A stretch of DNA of 16,769 nucleotides from Chloroflexota bacterium (GCA_025358235.1 JANYKH010000308.1:1-16769); one strand, 5' to 3'; shown: positions 6,337-13,174, counted from the stretch's first letter. Program-made: numbers and translations. Notes: a model not told the origin generated them from the sequence alone.

Positions 6337-8712
6337 ATGGCGCTGATTGTTTTAAGCTGCGCCTGGATTGCCGGGATCGCTATCGGGTTTTCGGTGGGGC
6401 TTCCTCCGGGCTGGCTGTTAGCTGCGCCATTGCCGCTGGCTCTGTTATTTAAATATCCCGCCCGGCGCAAGTGGATCATTATTGCTTCTCTGGGACTGGC
6501 GGCTTTTTTTACAGGGGCGTTGTTGGCCCAGGCTGGATTTCACCAAACTGCTCCGGGCCAACTGGACTATTACAACGGACAGTCAGTATTGGTGAGGGGC
6601 ATAGTCGCTGGTGATCCCGAGCCCGGCGACCGAGGCACCTCCTTTCAAATTACTGTTAACGGCATAAACGCGGGCGGTGTTTGGCAGCCGGTCAGCGGCA
6701 AAATGTCGGTTTTCTCTCGCGCCTTGACCGACTACAATTACGGCGATGAACTGTTGATAACCGGGAAAATTGAATCCCTGGCCGGGGATTACGGATCATA
6801 TTTGGCTAATCAGGGCATTTATTCCGCGATGTACTATCCCCGCATCGAGTTGACTGCCTCCGGCCAGGGTTCTTGGCTTTTGAGTCGCGTTTATCAGTTA
6901 AGGGATTCCATGGCGCATTCTATCCGCCGGGCGCTGCCGGAACCGCAGGCTGCTGTCATGGAGGGCATGGTTCTCGGCCGCCGCGCAGCTATCCCCGATG
7001 ACTTGACGGCGGACTTTTCCCGCAGCGGCACGGCCCACATCCTGGCCATATCCGGTTCTAACTTGACCATCCTGGCGGCGATTTTGGCGGGGGTGGGGGT
7101 TTGGCTGTTCGGTCGCCGGCATTATTATTACGTCTGGCTGGCGCTGGCCATGGTGTGGGCTTATACGCTGTTCACCGGGTTTAACGCGCCGGTGGTCCGC
7201 GCCGCGATTATGGTCAGCGTTTTTCTCCTGGCGGAATTCCTGGGACGCCAGAAACGGGGCTTCCCTGCTCTGTGCCTGGCTGCCGCCATAATGGTCGGTC
7301 TGAATCCCCCTGTCATCCTTGAAGTCTCTTTCCAGATGAGCGCGGCGGCGATGGCAGGGTTGGTCTGTTTTCAGCCTTACCTGAGCGGAGCCGGTAAAAA
7401 ACTGGCCGGTCCGCTGACGGACGAGGAAAGCCCGTGGCGGCGTCCCGCCGGGCTGGTTATCGATAGCCTGGCGGCATCGCTCGCGGCGCTGATTGGGGTC
7501 TGGCCGCTGATTGCCTGGCACTTTGGGATTATCTCTCTGGCCGGAGCCCCGGCGACCCTTATTTTACTGCCGGTGTTGCCGCTAATTATTATCATCGGAC
7601 TGGCCATGGGACTGATGGGACTGGTTTTCTCCCCGCTGGCGGCAGTGCTGGGCTGGGTGGGGTGGCTGTTTATCAGCTATTTTATTCTGGTGGCGCGGGT
7701 AGCGGCAGGCTTACCCGGCGCGTTTATTACCACGGGCCCGTTAAACCCGGGGCTTATTTGGACCTATTATGCTGCGGGAGTGGTGGCGACTTTGCTAGCG
7801 TATTACCGCAAGTCAGTTGCCCTTTTCGCCTTAAACCTTAAGAATCTTGTAAAACCTGGCTGGAAACCGCAGTGGATATTGCCCCCGCTGGCGATACTGG
7901 CCGCGCTGTCCTGTGCTGCGGCCGTCAGTATGCCGGACAATGATTTGCATGTGTATTTCCTTGATGTGGGCCAGGGGGACGCTATTTTGTTGCAGAAGGG
8001 GAGCGCCCAGGTTCTTATTGACGGCGGGCCTGGCCCGGACGCCCTGATGAGAGAATTGGGCGGCAAGATGCCCTTCTGGGACAGGAATATCGAACTGGTG
8101 GTGCTGACCCATCCCCACCTCGACCACCTGGGCGGACTTACCGAGATCAACCGGCGTTTTAACTTAGGACAGGTGATTTCTCCCGTCTCTGACTATGATT
8201 CCCGCGTTTATACGGACTGGCTGAGCGCGCTTGATGCCGGTGGGGTAAAACGAACTCCGGCGGCCGAGGGTCAGCAAATAGATCTGGGGGGCGGGGCATT
8301 TATCGAGGTTTTGCACGCGTCGTCGCTGGTTAAAACGGGCACGGACGCCGATAACGACGGCACGGTGCTGCGGCTGCGGATAGGGGACGTCAGTTTCCTT
8401 TTCACTGCTGACATCAGTCAATCCGTGGAGCAGGAGTTAATTGAGGAGCGGCCCGGTCTGCCGTCTACCGTCCTGAAAGTGGCCCACCATGGCTCCGGCG
8501 GTTCAACGTCAACCGGATTTTTAGCGGCCGTCAATCCGCAGTCGGCGGTAATTTCGGTAGCGGCGGTGAACAATTACGGACTGCCCGCTTCGGAGACTCT
8601 GTCCCGGCTTAACAACCGGATCGGCGGTGATAATATTTACCGCACCGACCGGCAGGGGACGATTGAATTTATCACGGACGGAACCCGGCTGACGGTCAGG
8701 ACGGGGAGATAG
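6337..8712 (+). CDS. comEC: ComEC/Rec2 DNA uptake channel
   Basis: The product has 791 residues, normal for the family. Order of parts: N-terminal hydrophobic helices (about 1-65), the DUF4131 OB-like domain (about 75-170), and the competence membrane domain (about 215-510) with many transmembrane segments and the signature around SGTAHILAISGSNLTILAAI. A C-terminal metallo-beta-lactamase domain (about 536-790) follows. The latter has DVGQGD at 543-548, the metal-binding HPHLDH at 592-597, and later LFTADI and LKVAHHGSGGST. ComEC forms the membrane pore that passes single-stranded DNA into the cytoplasm; the MBL domain is thought to degrade the other strand. All core metal ligands I can check are present, so no loss of function is visible. 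It begins 1 nt after comEA and closes a same-strand run of five genes starting with usp. Confidence 0.95.
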   Translation: MALIVLSCAWIAGIAIGFSVGLPPGWLLAAPLPLALLFKYPARRKWIIIASLGLAAFFTGALLAQAGFHQTAPGQLDYYNGQSVLVRGIVAGDPEPGDRGTSFQITVNGINAGGVWQPVSGKMSVFSRALTDYNYGDELLITGKIESLAGDYGSYLANQGIYSAMYYPRIELTASGQGSWLLSRVYQLRDSMAHSIRRALPEPQAAVMEGMVLGRRAAIPDDLTADFSRSGTAHILAISGSNLTILAAILAGVGVWLFGRRHYYYVWLALAMVWAYTLFTGFNAPVVRAAIMVSVFLLAEFLGRQKRGFPALCLAAAIMVGLNPPVILEVSFQMSAAAMAGLVCFQPYLSGAGKKLAGPLTDEESPWRRPAGLVIDSLAASLAALIGVWPLIAWHFGIISLAGAPATLILLPVLPLIIIIGLAMGLMGLVFSPLAAVLGWVGWLFISYFILVARVAAGLPGAFITTGPLNPGLIWTYYAAGVVATLLAYYRKSVALFALNLKNLVKPGWKPQWILPPLAILAALSCAAAVSMPDNDLHVYFLDVGQGDAILLQKGSAQVLIDGGPGPDALMRELGGKMPFWDRNIELVVLTHPHLDHLGGLTEINRRFNLGQVISPVSDYDSRVYTDWLSALDAGGVKRTPAAEGQQIDLGGGAFIEVLHASSLVKTGTDADNDGTVLRLRIGDVSFLFTADISQSVEQELIEERPGLPSTVLKVAHHGSGGSTSTGFLAAVNPQSAVISVAAVNNYGLPASETLSRLNNRIGGDNIYRTDRQGTIEFITDGTRLTVRTGR

Positions 8713-8782
8713 AACGCACTCTAAATTATCAAGTCTGATCTCGGAATTTACTTAAGATTAGGTTACCGTCCGGCGAATGGTT

Positions 8783-8788
8783 TATAAT
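8783..8788 (+). promoter_or_regulatory. -10 box of lepB, flanked by an 8-bp inverted repeat
   Basis: TATAAT at 8783-8788 lies 29 nt before the lepB ATG. No good -35 is visible (TTAGGT at 8758-8763 has 19 bp spacing). GAATGGTT at 8775-8782 and AACCATTC at 8810-8817 form an inverted repeat that brackets the box and abuts the start codon. Confidence 0.45.
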
Positions 8789-8817
8789 AGAAGTACAGGA
8801 AGTGAATTCAACCATTC

Positions 8818-9393
8818 ATGAAAGCATTTATTAAAGAAGTCCTCATCACGGCTGTTATGGCCGTCATCATATTTTTCGGAGTCCAGGCCACCCTCCAGAC
8901 CTTCGTCGTTGTCGGCTCCAGCATGCAGCCTAACTTCTATGACGGCCAGCGGCTGATCGTCAACAAGGCCATCTTCAATTTCGCCGAACCTAACCGCGGC
9001 GATGTCATCGTCTTTGAGCCGCCTAATGCCCAGCAGGTAGATTACATCAAGCGCGTCATCGGCATGCCCGGTGATACCGTTGAGATCAAACGGGGTGTTG
9101 TCTTCATCAACAGCATTAAACTTAACGAACCCTACATCAAAGAAACGCCGAATTACACAATGAGCGCCATCGTCATCCCTCCGGATAATTACTTCGTCTT
9201 GGGGGATAACCGCAGCAACAGCAATGACTCCCACAACGGCTGGACCGCCCCACGTAAAAACCTGGTTGGCAAGGCCTGGCTCACCATCTGGCCGCCCAAA
9301 AGTTGGGGTCTGGTATGGAATTACCCTATCGCCAAACAACTTGAAACCGCGCCTGCCTCACTGGCGGCGCCTGTCCCCTCGCCCGCCAAATAA
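8818..9393 (+). CDS. lepB: Signal peptidase I
   Basis: This is the 191-residue membrane-bound Ser/Lys endopeptidase that removes signal peptides from exported proteins. One N-terminal transmembrane helix (about 8-26, VLITAVMAVIIFFGVQATL) is followed by box B VVGSSMQPNFYDGQRLIVNK with nucleophile Ser35. Next come box C GDVIVFEPP, box D YIKRVIGMPGDTVEI with the general base Lys78, and box E YFVLGDNRSNSNDSHNGW. The layout is the short Gram-positive-type SPase with a single anchor. The ATG is preceded by GGAAGTGA, a poor ribosome binding site about 12 nt away. A TATAAT box lies 29 nt upstream. The C-terminal 30 residues are proline- and alanine-rich and not part of the catalytic core. It appears monocistronic: comEC ends 105 nt before, and pyrE has its own -10-like box and ribosome binding site. 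Confidence 0.96.
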   Translation: MKAFIKEVLITAVMAVIIFFGVQATLQTFVVVGSSMQPNFYDGQRLIVNKAIFNFAEPNRGDVIVFEPPNAQQVDYIKRVIGMPGDTVEIKRGVVFINSIKLNEPYIKETPNYTMSAIVIPPDNYFVLGDNRSNSNDSHNGWTAPRKNLVGKAWLTIWPPKSWGLVWNYPIAKQLETAPASLAAPVPSPAK

Positions 9394-9446
9394 TCCCCCG
9401 GCTGATAATTCATCTAAGTCTTCACAAACTTCTCCCTAAATCAACT

Positions 9447-9475
9447 TTCCCTGGCCATGCCATATCTTGTATTAT
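9447..9475 (+). promoter_or_regulatory. Candidate pyrE promoter
   Basis: TTCCCT at 9447-9452 and TATTAT at 9470-9475 are 17 bp apart. The -35 is weak. A good ribosome binding site, AAGGAG at about 9500-9505, follows before ATG 9512, so this gene has a normal leader of about 30 nt. Confidence 0.4.
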
Positions 9476-9511
9476 AGGGAGCAAAGACTTCAATCCTTTA
9501 AGGAGACATAG

Positions 9512-10081
9512 ATGACTGATAACGTCGAACAGCTTTTTATCAAATCCAAAGCCGTGTTAAACGGCCATTTTTTGCTTACCTCCGGGCGCCACTCCCCGGT
9601 CTACTGGGAAAAATTCCAGGTGCTGCAATACCCGCAGTATGTCTCCCAGCTTTGCGGCATGTTCGCCGAGCATTTTAAGAATGAGAACGTCCAGCTGGTG
9701 GCCGGACCGACTACCGGCGGCGTGATATTGGCCTTCGAGACGGGCCGTCAGATGGGCTTGCGCGCCATTTTTGCGGAAAAGAAGGAAGGCAGCCCAGAAC
9801 GCGCTTTCAAGCGCGGCTTCACTATTAACCCCGGTGAGCGCGTCCTGGTTGTTGACGATATCCTGACTACCGGCGGATCAGTTAATGAAGTTATTGCGGC
9901 CGTTAATAAGGCGGGGGGCAAACTGGTGGGGGTCGGCGTTATGGTCGACCGCTCGGACAAGCCGATTGATTTCGGCGTCCCGCTGTTCTCTTGCCTGCGT
10001 TCCAAGACTGTTTCCTACTCGCCGGAAGAATGCCCCCTGTGTAAAAAGGGTATCCCGCTGACGAAGCAGGGAGGTTCCTGA
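9512..10081 (+). CDS. pyrE: Orotate phosphoribosyltransferase
   Basis: This 189-residue type I phosphoribosyltransferase converts orotate and PRPP into OMP in pyrimidine synthesis. The PRPP-binding loop is VLVVDDILTTGGS at 111-123. The orotate-binding N-terminus has HFLLTSGRHSPVYWEKFQVL, and AGPTTGGVILAFETGRQMGL follows. The C-terminal tail carries Cys-rich SYSPEECPLCKKGIPLTKQG, as in the Thermus-like subgroup of PyrE, and might bind a metal. AAGGAG lies about 6 nt before ATG. The stop is 1 nt from the GTG of the nuclease-like gene downstream, so the two are probably one transcript. Other pyr genes are not in the window. The subgroup is sometimes only called PyrE-like, but the binding motifs are complete. 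Confidence 0.93.
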   Translation: MTDNVEQLFIKSKAVLNGHFLLTSGRHSPVYWEKFQVLQYPQYVSQLCGMFAEHFKNENVQLVAGPTTGGVILAFETGRQMGLRAIFAEKKEGSPERAFKRGFTINPGERVLVVDDILTTGGSVNEVIAAVNKAGGKLVGVGVMVDRSDKPIDFGVPLFSCLRSKTVSYSPEECPLCKKGIPLTKQGGS

Positions 10082-10082
10082 A

Positions 10083-10544
10083 GTGCCCGTCCCCCTCCTG
10101 ATTCTCATCATCCTGGCGGGGGCGGTTTTGCTGGTGCTGGCTACTTACTACGCTGTAAAGCTGTATTTCCAGCACCAGTTCCGGCAGTGGCAGGCCGAGG
10201 AAAATCAGCGCTGGGGCTTGGAGCGCCAGAAAGCCATCAAGGAAGCCATCGGCAAGAGCCGGGCGGTATTGGGGGGCAAGTTCACCGAACAGATGGCCCC
10301 CTTCCTCCCCGAGTTCAAATATGACCCCACCGAGGCGCGTTTTATCGGCAGCCCCATCGACTTTGTAGTCTTCCCCGGCCTCTCCTGCGGCGACCCGCAG
10401 GAGGTCGTCATCATGGAAATTAAAACGGGCAACTCCGCCCTCAGTCCGCAGGAAAAGAAAATACAGCTACTGATCGAGAACGGCATGGTGCGCTGGGAAC
10501 TGGTGCGCCGTTCCGCGGAGCCGGATTCTGGCCTGCGGGAATAG
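10083..10544 (+). CDS. Membrane-anchored predicted endonuclease related to archaeal Holliday junction resolvase
   Basis: The product has 153 residues. Residues 4-28 (PLLILIILAGAVLLVLATYYAVKL) form a transmembrane anchor. A charged helical stretch follows (about 32-65, QFRQWQAEENQRWGLERQKA). The C-terminal domain (about 66-145) has PEFKYDPTEARFIGSPIDFV, then VVFPGL and the EVVIMEIKTGNSALSPQEKK core. Asp in PIDFVV, with Glu and Lys in MEIKTG, forms a PD-(D/E)XK-type active site, so hydrolysis of DNA is plausible. This matches the Endonuc_Holl-type family that is annotated as an endonuclease distantly related to archaeal Hjc. Its real substrate is unknown. The start is GTG 10083, 1 nt after the pyrE stop. 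A hairpin terminator follows directly. Why a nuclease would be membrane-tethered and paired with pyrE is unexplained. Confidence 0.8.
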   Translation: MPVPLLILIILAGAVLLVLATYYAVKLYFQHQFRQWQAEENQRWGLERQKAIKEAIGKSRAVLGGKFTEQMAPFLPEFKYDPTEARFIGSPIDFVVFPGLSCGDPQEVVIMEIKTGNSALSPQEKKIQLLIENGMVRWELVRRSAEPDSGLRE

Positions 10545-10548
10545 CCTC

Positions 10549-10573
10549 GGTGGCTTTATTGCCGCCTATTTTT
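10549..10573 (+). terminator. Intrinsic terminator after pyrE-nuclease operon
   Basis: The stem GGTGGC (10549-10554) pairs with GCCGCC (10561-10566), including one G-U pair. The six-nucleotide loop TTTATT separates them and the tail TATTTTT (10567-10573) follows. It ends the rightward operon. The T tract overlaps the last codons of the leftward zinc-ribbon gene. Confidence 0.6.
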
Positions 10574-10763
10574 GCGGGACTTCCCGTCTTACCTGGTGCC
10601 GCGCGAAGACGTGGCGGCATTCGCGGCAGGTGAAGGAGACCCAGTTCACGGGTCCCAGTACTGGCGCCGAGTTACCGGCGGTGTAAGCGATGTTCTTGGA
10701 TCCACAGGTCGGGCAATAAACCCCGATCAGTTCGGGCACATAACCGATATTCTTTTCGTTCAT
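10566..10763 (-). CDS. Small zinc-ribbon protein
   Basis: This 65-residue protein has two CxxC knuckles: Cys17 and Cys20 in YCPTCGSKN, and Cys46 and Cys49 in FTCRECRHVF. This is the geometry of a rubredoxin-like zinc ribbon binding one Zn2+. The rest is short and basic at the C-terminus (RHQVRREVPQK). I do not recognise a named family; such proteins often bind nucleic acids or other proteins. The reading frame is credible because it has a strong ribosome binding site (GGAGGTG on the minus strand), a promoter 46 nt upstream with TTGACT-17-TAGAAT, and an ending beside a terminator. The SD and start codon lie in a perfect hairpin, so its translation may be controlled. The stop TAG is at 10566-10568. 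Confidence 0.75.
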   Translation of the reverse strand: MNEKNIGYVPELIGVYCPTCGSKNIAYTAGNSAPVLGPVNWVSFTCRECRHVFARHQVRREVPQK

Positions 10764-10778
10764 TGGAGCACCTCCAAT
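10762..10778 (-). promoter_or_regulatory. Hairpin enclosing the ribosome binding site and start of the zinc-ribbon gene
   Basis: On the minus strand, ATTGGAG-GTG-CTCCAAT forms a 7-bp perfect stem with a three-base loop. It contains most of the Shine-Dalgarno sequence GGAGG and the first two bases of the ATG. If it forms in the mRNA it would block initiation. Confidence 0.45.
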
Positions 10779-10815
10779 CAGTTCCGGGTAAATCGATCAT
10801 TTATTGCTACCCCAG

Positions 10816-10844
10816 ATTCTAGTCCCGCTTTTACCCGGAGTCAA
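10816..10844 (-). promoter_or_regulatory. Strong sigma-70 promoter of the zinc-ribbon gene
   Basis: On the minus strand, TTGACT (10844-10839) and TAGAAT (10821-10816) are separated by 17 bp. It matches the consensus at five of six positions in each hexamer. Transcription would begin near 10809, giving a leader of about 46 nt before ATG 10763. Confidence 0.7.
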
Positions 10845-10998
10845 CAGTCCCGGCAGGTACGGAAGTACCGGATTTCTGTTAGAAATTTGTTAGAAATTCA
10901 ATGGATCTCTGCGGAAACCCGTTCCCGTCTGAAAATCTGCCCGACCGATTCTTTGTCCGCGAAGGTTTACCGGTAATAGGACGGAAATTCATTAGGTC
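10845..10998. other. Intergenic stretch without a recognisable gene
   Basis: Between the zinc-ribbon promoter and the hairpin following mutL I see no gene on either strand. A rightward frame crossing it (10572-10976) is mostly antisense to the zinc-ribbon gene and its promoter and has no ribosome binding site. Confidence 0.5.
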
Positions 10999-11019
10999 AA
11001 AAAGGACGTATGTCCTTTT
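10999..11019 (-). terminator. Candidate terminator (or operator) downstream of mutL
   Basis: On the minus strand AAAAGGAC pairs with GTCCTTTT across a four-base loop (ATAC), followed by a fifth T. The perfect 8-bp stem with flanking A and T tracts fits a bidirectional terminator 88 nt after the mutL stop. The stem core has only four G-C pairs. Its form GGAC-N4-GTCC also looks like a response-regulator box, so the role is not settled. Confidence 0.45.
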
Positions 11020-11029
11020 ACAATAGATT

Positions 11030-11083
11030 CCCCTTCCCATAAAATCAGTCTTTAATACAGGGAATGATGATAATGGGAAGGGG
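11030..11083. repeat. 11-bp inverted repeat CCCCTTCCCAT / ATGGGAAGGGG after mutL
   Basis: The arms at 11030-11040 and 11073-11083 match perfectly and are separated by 32 bp. A similar arrangement with shorter arms (CCCCTTCCA / TGGAAGGGG) occurs at 13134-13187 just after alkD. In both, AAGGGG is followed closely by a second AAGGGGAT. Both sit just past the 3' end of a leftward gene. Confidence 0.6.
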
Positions 11084-11106
11084 CAAGGGGATAGGTAAAT
11101 TTACCT

Positions 11107-12795
11107 TTACCTTCTGCCGAAATCCCTTTCTATCTGCGCCTTGCCCAAATGCATCAGCAAAGGGCGGCCGTGGGGGCAGGTGTGGGGGTTCTCGCAGGCT
11201 TCAAGGTCCCGGATTAACTGCCGCATTTCATCGAGGTTCAGTAATTGACCTGCCCGCACTGCCCCGTGACAGGCGATAAGCTCGATGGCGCAGGTTTCCA
11301 GCGTGCCTTTGCCGCCCCCCGCCAGCGTCCCCAGCAACTCCTGGAGCATCGCCGCCCAGCCGTATTTGCTTAAGGCGCCCGGCACGGCGCGCACCAGCCA
11401 GGTGCGGTCCCCGAACGGCTCCAGGTCAAACCCGAAATCAGCCAGTTCGCTCCGGTTTTCCACTAAAATATGGTCTGCCACGGGCTCGACCTGCAACGGG
11501 GCGGGCTCCAGCAGGCCCTGTTTTTCCAACGTTCTCGCCTGATGGGCGCGGGTCACTTTTTCAAAGAGGATGCGCTCATGGGCGGCGTGCTGATCGATGA
11601 CGTAGATGCCGTCCGGCCCCTCTGCGATGATATAACAGGCCATCGCCTGCCCGATCACCCTCAGCGCGGGCAATGCGGCCCGCAGTTCAAGCTGTGGGCC
11701 TGCGAGTGGGACATTTTGGGAGGGGAAGGCAGTGGGGTGATAGGTATGGAAAGACGGGCCGGGACGGAAGGGGGCGGCGGTTTCTTCCATCTGCGGGACG
11801 GCGGTCTGTTCCAGCAGGGTCCTTCTCACGGCGCGCTGCACGGCAGCAAAGACCGCGCCTTCGTCCCGGAATTTTATCTCGGTCTTGGCGGGGTGGACAT
11901 TTACATCGATTTCTTCCGGCGGGACGGTGATATTCACCACCACCAGCGGCTTTTTGCCCACCATCAGCAGCCCGCTGTAGGCTTCCTCGACGGCGCGCAG
12001 CAGAATGCGGCTGGTCACCCAGCGCCGGTTGACGAACAGGCTTGATCCGGAACGGGCACGACCCACTTCCGGCCTTCCGGCGAACCCGCTGACCTTGATG
12101 CGTTTGCCGCTGTCCCAGCCATCGGCGGTGATCTCCAGCATCTTATCCGCCGTTTCCAGGCCAAATACCTCGATCATGGCTTCCATCAGGCGGCCCTTGC
12201 CCGGGGTGCGCAGGGTGGTCTTGCCTTCGTTCTGGATAGTGAAAGCCACTTCAGGGTAAGCGAGGGCGTACTGGCTGACCACCTCGGCGATCTTGCCGGC
12301 CTCGGTACCTTCGGTCTTGAGGAATTTTAACCTGGCGGGCATCCGGCGGAAAAGGTTGCGTAACGTCAGAGTGGTACCCGGGGTGCGGAACCCGGCCGAC
12401 TTTTCTATTAAAACCCCGCTTTCGAACTTCAGCAGGGTAGCAGCCTGCTCTTCGGCCACGCGGGTGAGCATTTCCACATCCCCCGCCGCGGCGATGCTGG
12501 GTAAAGCTTCCCCCCGGAACCCCAGGGTAGACAGTGAATCAAGGTCAGACAGACTTGAGATCTTTGAGGTAGCGTGCCGCTCGAAGGCGGTTTCAGCCTC
12601 GGCGGCGGGTATGCCGCAGCCATTATCGCTGATGCGGATGAGGGCGATGCCCCCGCCCCGCACCTCCACCGTAATCTGGGTGGACCCCGCGTCCAGGGCG
12701 TTTTCCACCAGCTCTTTTACCACTGAGGCGGGCCGTTCAATGACCTCCCCGGCGGCGATACGGGCAATGGTGTCTTTATCCAGTAGTTTTATCAT
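11107..12795 (-). CDS. mutL: DNA mismatch repair protein MutL
   Basis: The product has 562 residues from ATG 12795; the preceding in-frame TTG at 12798 is less likely. The N-terminal GHKL ATPase has ELVENALDAGS, DNGCGI, and the ATP lid ATSKISSLSDLDSLSTLGFR followed by GEALPSIAA. The transducer domain includes FVNRRWV and DVNVHPAKTEIKF. The C-terminal dimerisation domain carries the metal-dependent nicking motif DQHAAHERILFE starting at Asp401, then ACHGAVRAGQLL and the zinc-binding CPHGRP near the end. This is therefore an endonuclease-type MutL, typical of bacteria lacking MutH. Length is slightly short because the linker is short. A TATAAT box lies 11 nt upstream of the ATG with no ribosome binding site, overlapped by a 7-bp inverted repeat. 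mutS is not beside it in this window. The downstream hairpin at 10999-11019 may end the transcript. Confidence 0.96.
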   Translation of the reverse strand: MIKLLDKDTIARIAAGEVIERPASVVKELVENALDAGSTQITVEVRGGGIALIRISDNGCGIPAAEAETAFERHATSKISSLSDLDSLSTLGFRGEALPSIAAAGDVEMLTRVAEEQAATLLKFESGVLIEKSAGFRTPGTTLTLRNLFRRMPARLKFLKTEGTEAGKIAEVVSQYALAYPEVAFTIQNEGKTTLRTPGKGRLMEAMIEVFGLETADKMLEITADGWDSGKRIKVSGFAGRPEVGRARSGSSLFVNRRWVTSRILLRAVEEAYSGLLMVGKKPLVVVNITVPPEEIDVNVHPAKTEIKFRDEGAVFAAVQRAVRRTLLEQTAVPQMEETAAPFRPGPSFHTYHPTAFPSQNVPLAGPQLELRAALPALRVIGQAMACYIIAEGPDGIYVIDQHAAHERILFEKVTRAHQARTLEKQGLLEPAPLQVEPVADHILVENRSELADFGFDLEPFGDRTWLVRAVPGALSKYGWAAMLQELLGTLAGGGKGTLETCAIELIACHGAVRAGQLLNLDEMRQLIRDLEACENPHTCPHGRPLLMHLGKAQIERDFGRR

Positions 12796-12806
12796 CAATC
12801 ACTTTC

Positions 12807-12834
12807 ATTATACACGCTACCGTGTATTGATCAA
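12807..12834 (-). promoter_or_regulatory. mutL promoter with overlapping operator-like inverted repeat
   Basis: On the minus strand, TTGATC (12834-12829) and TATAAT (12812-12807) are 16 bp apart. ATACACG (12810-12816) and CGTGTAT (12821-12827) form a perfect 7-bp inverted repeat with a 4-bp centre that fills most of the spacer and enters the -10 box. A protein bound there would block RNA polymerase. Confidence 0.55.
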
Positions 12835-12872
12835 GGGGGCTTCAGGTTAATTTATTGTACCTAAAACGTCCT

Positions 12873-13174
12873 GTCATTGCGAGGAAGGCGCACCCAAAGC
12901 AATCCGTTTGAGTTTGTGTATTTTATGCCTACCCCCTGTTTCCCTTCCGGCAGCAGCGGTTGACCTGATTCAAATTCGGTTTTGCCGGAAGGGGGCAATA
13001 GTTTTAGTGATTCACCCGCTCCCTAACCCTCACACTCAGGGGTGAGGGAAAAAGATCGAAGCCGGTTGGGTTATTTGTCCTCTTTCTCTGGAGGGAAAGG
13101 GCTAGGGAAAGGGTGAACATACCAAGATATTGGCCCCTTCCACAAGATAAAACTTGAATCGTCTCGCAACATGA
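12873..13174 (+). repeat. Composite palindromic repeat, copy 1
   Basis: It begins GTCATTGCGAGGA (12873-12885) and ends with a decayed CTCGCAACATGA (13163-13174). Inside are CCCTTCCGGC (12942-12951) paired with GCCGGAAGGG (12984-12993), then a hairpin CCCTCAC/GTGAGGG (13027-13033, 13042-13048), then a weaker TTTCTC/GGGAAA stem near 13084-13099. The 50 bp at 12982-13031 match 16302-16351 in copy 2 with five differences. It fills the gap between mutL and alkD, and I see no gene in it. Confidence 0.8.

Noticed and set aside
6898..7521. Leftward open frame of 207 codons within comEC
   Set aside because: Antisense shadow of a clear ComEC coding region, rich in Arg, Gln and His as such shadows usually are.
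8782..9339. Leftward open frame of 185 codons opposite lepB
   Set aside because: Every conserved signal peptidase motif is on the other strand. This frame shows no domain and no ribosome binding site.
10572..10976. Rightward 134-codon frame
   Set aside because: It runs antisense through the zinc-ribbon gene, its ribosome binding site and its promoter, and has no translation signal.
11093..11106. 14-bp palindrome AGGTAAATTTACCT at the mutL stop
   Set aside because: It is perfect but AT-rich and short, overlaps the end of the coding region and has no partner copy. It could easily be chance.
11470..12045. Rightward 191-codon frame within mutL
   Set aside because: Antisense shadow of the MutL linker and C-terminal region; no domain recognised.
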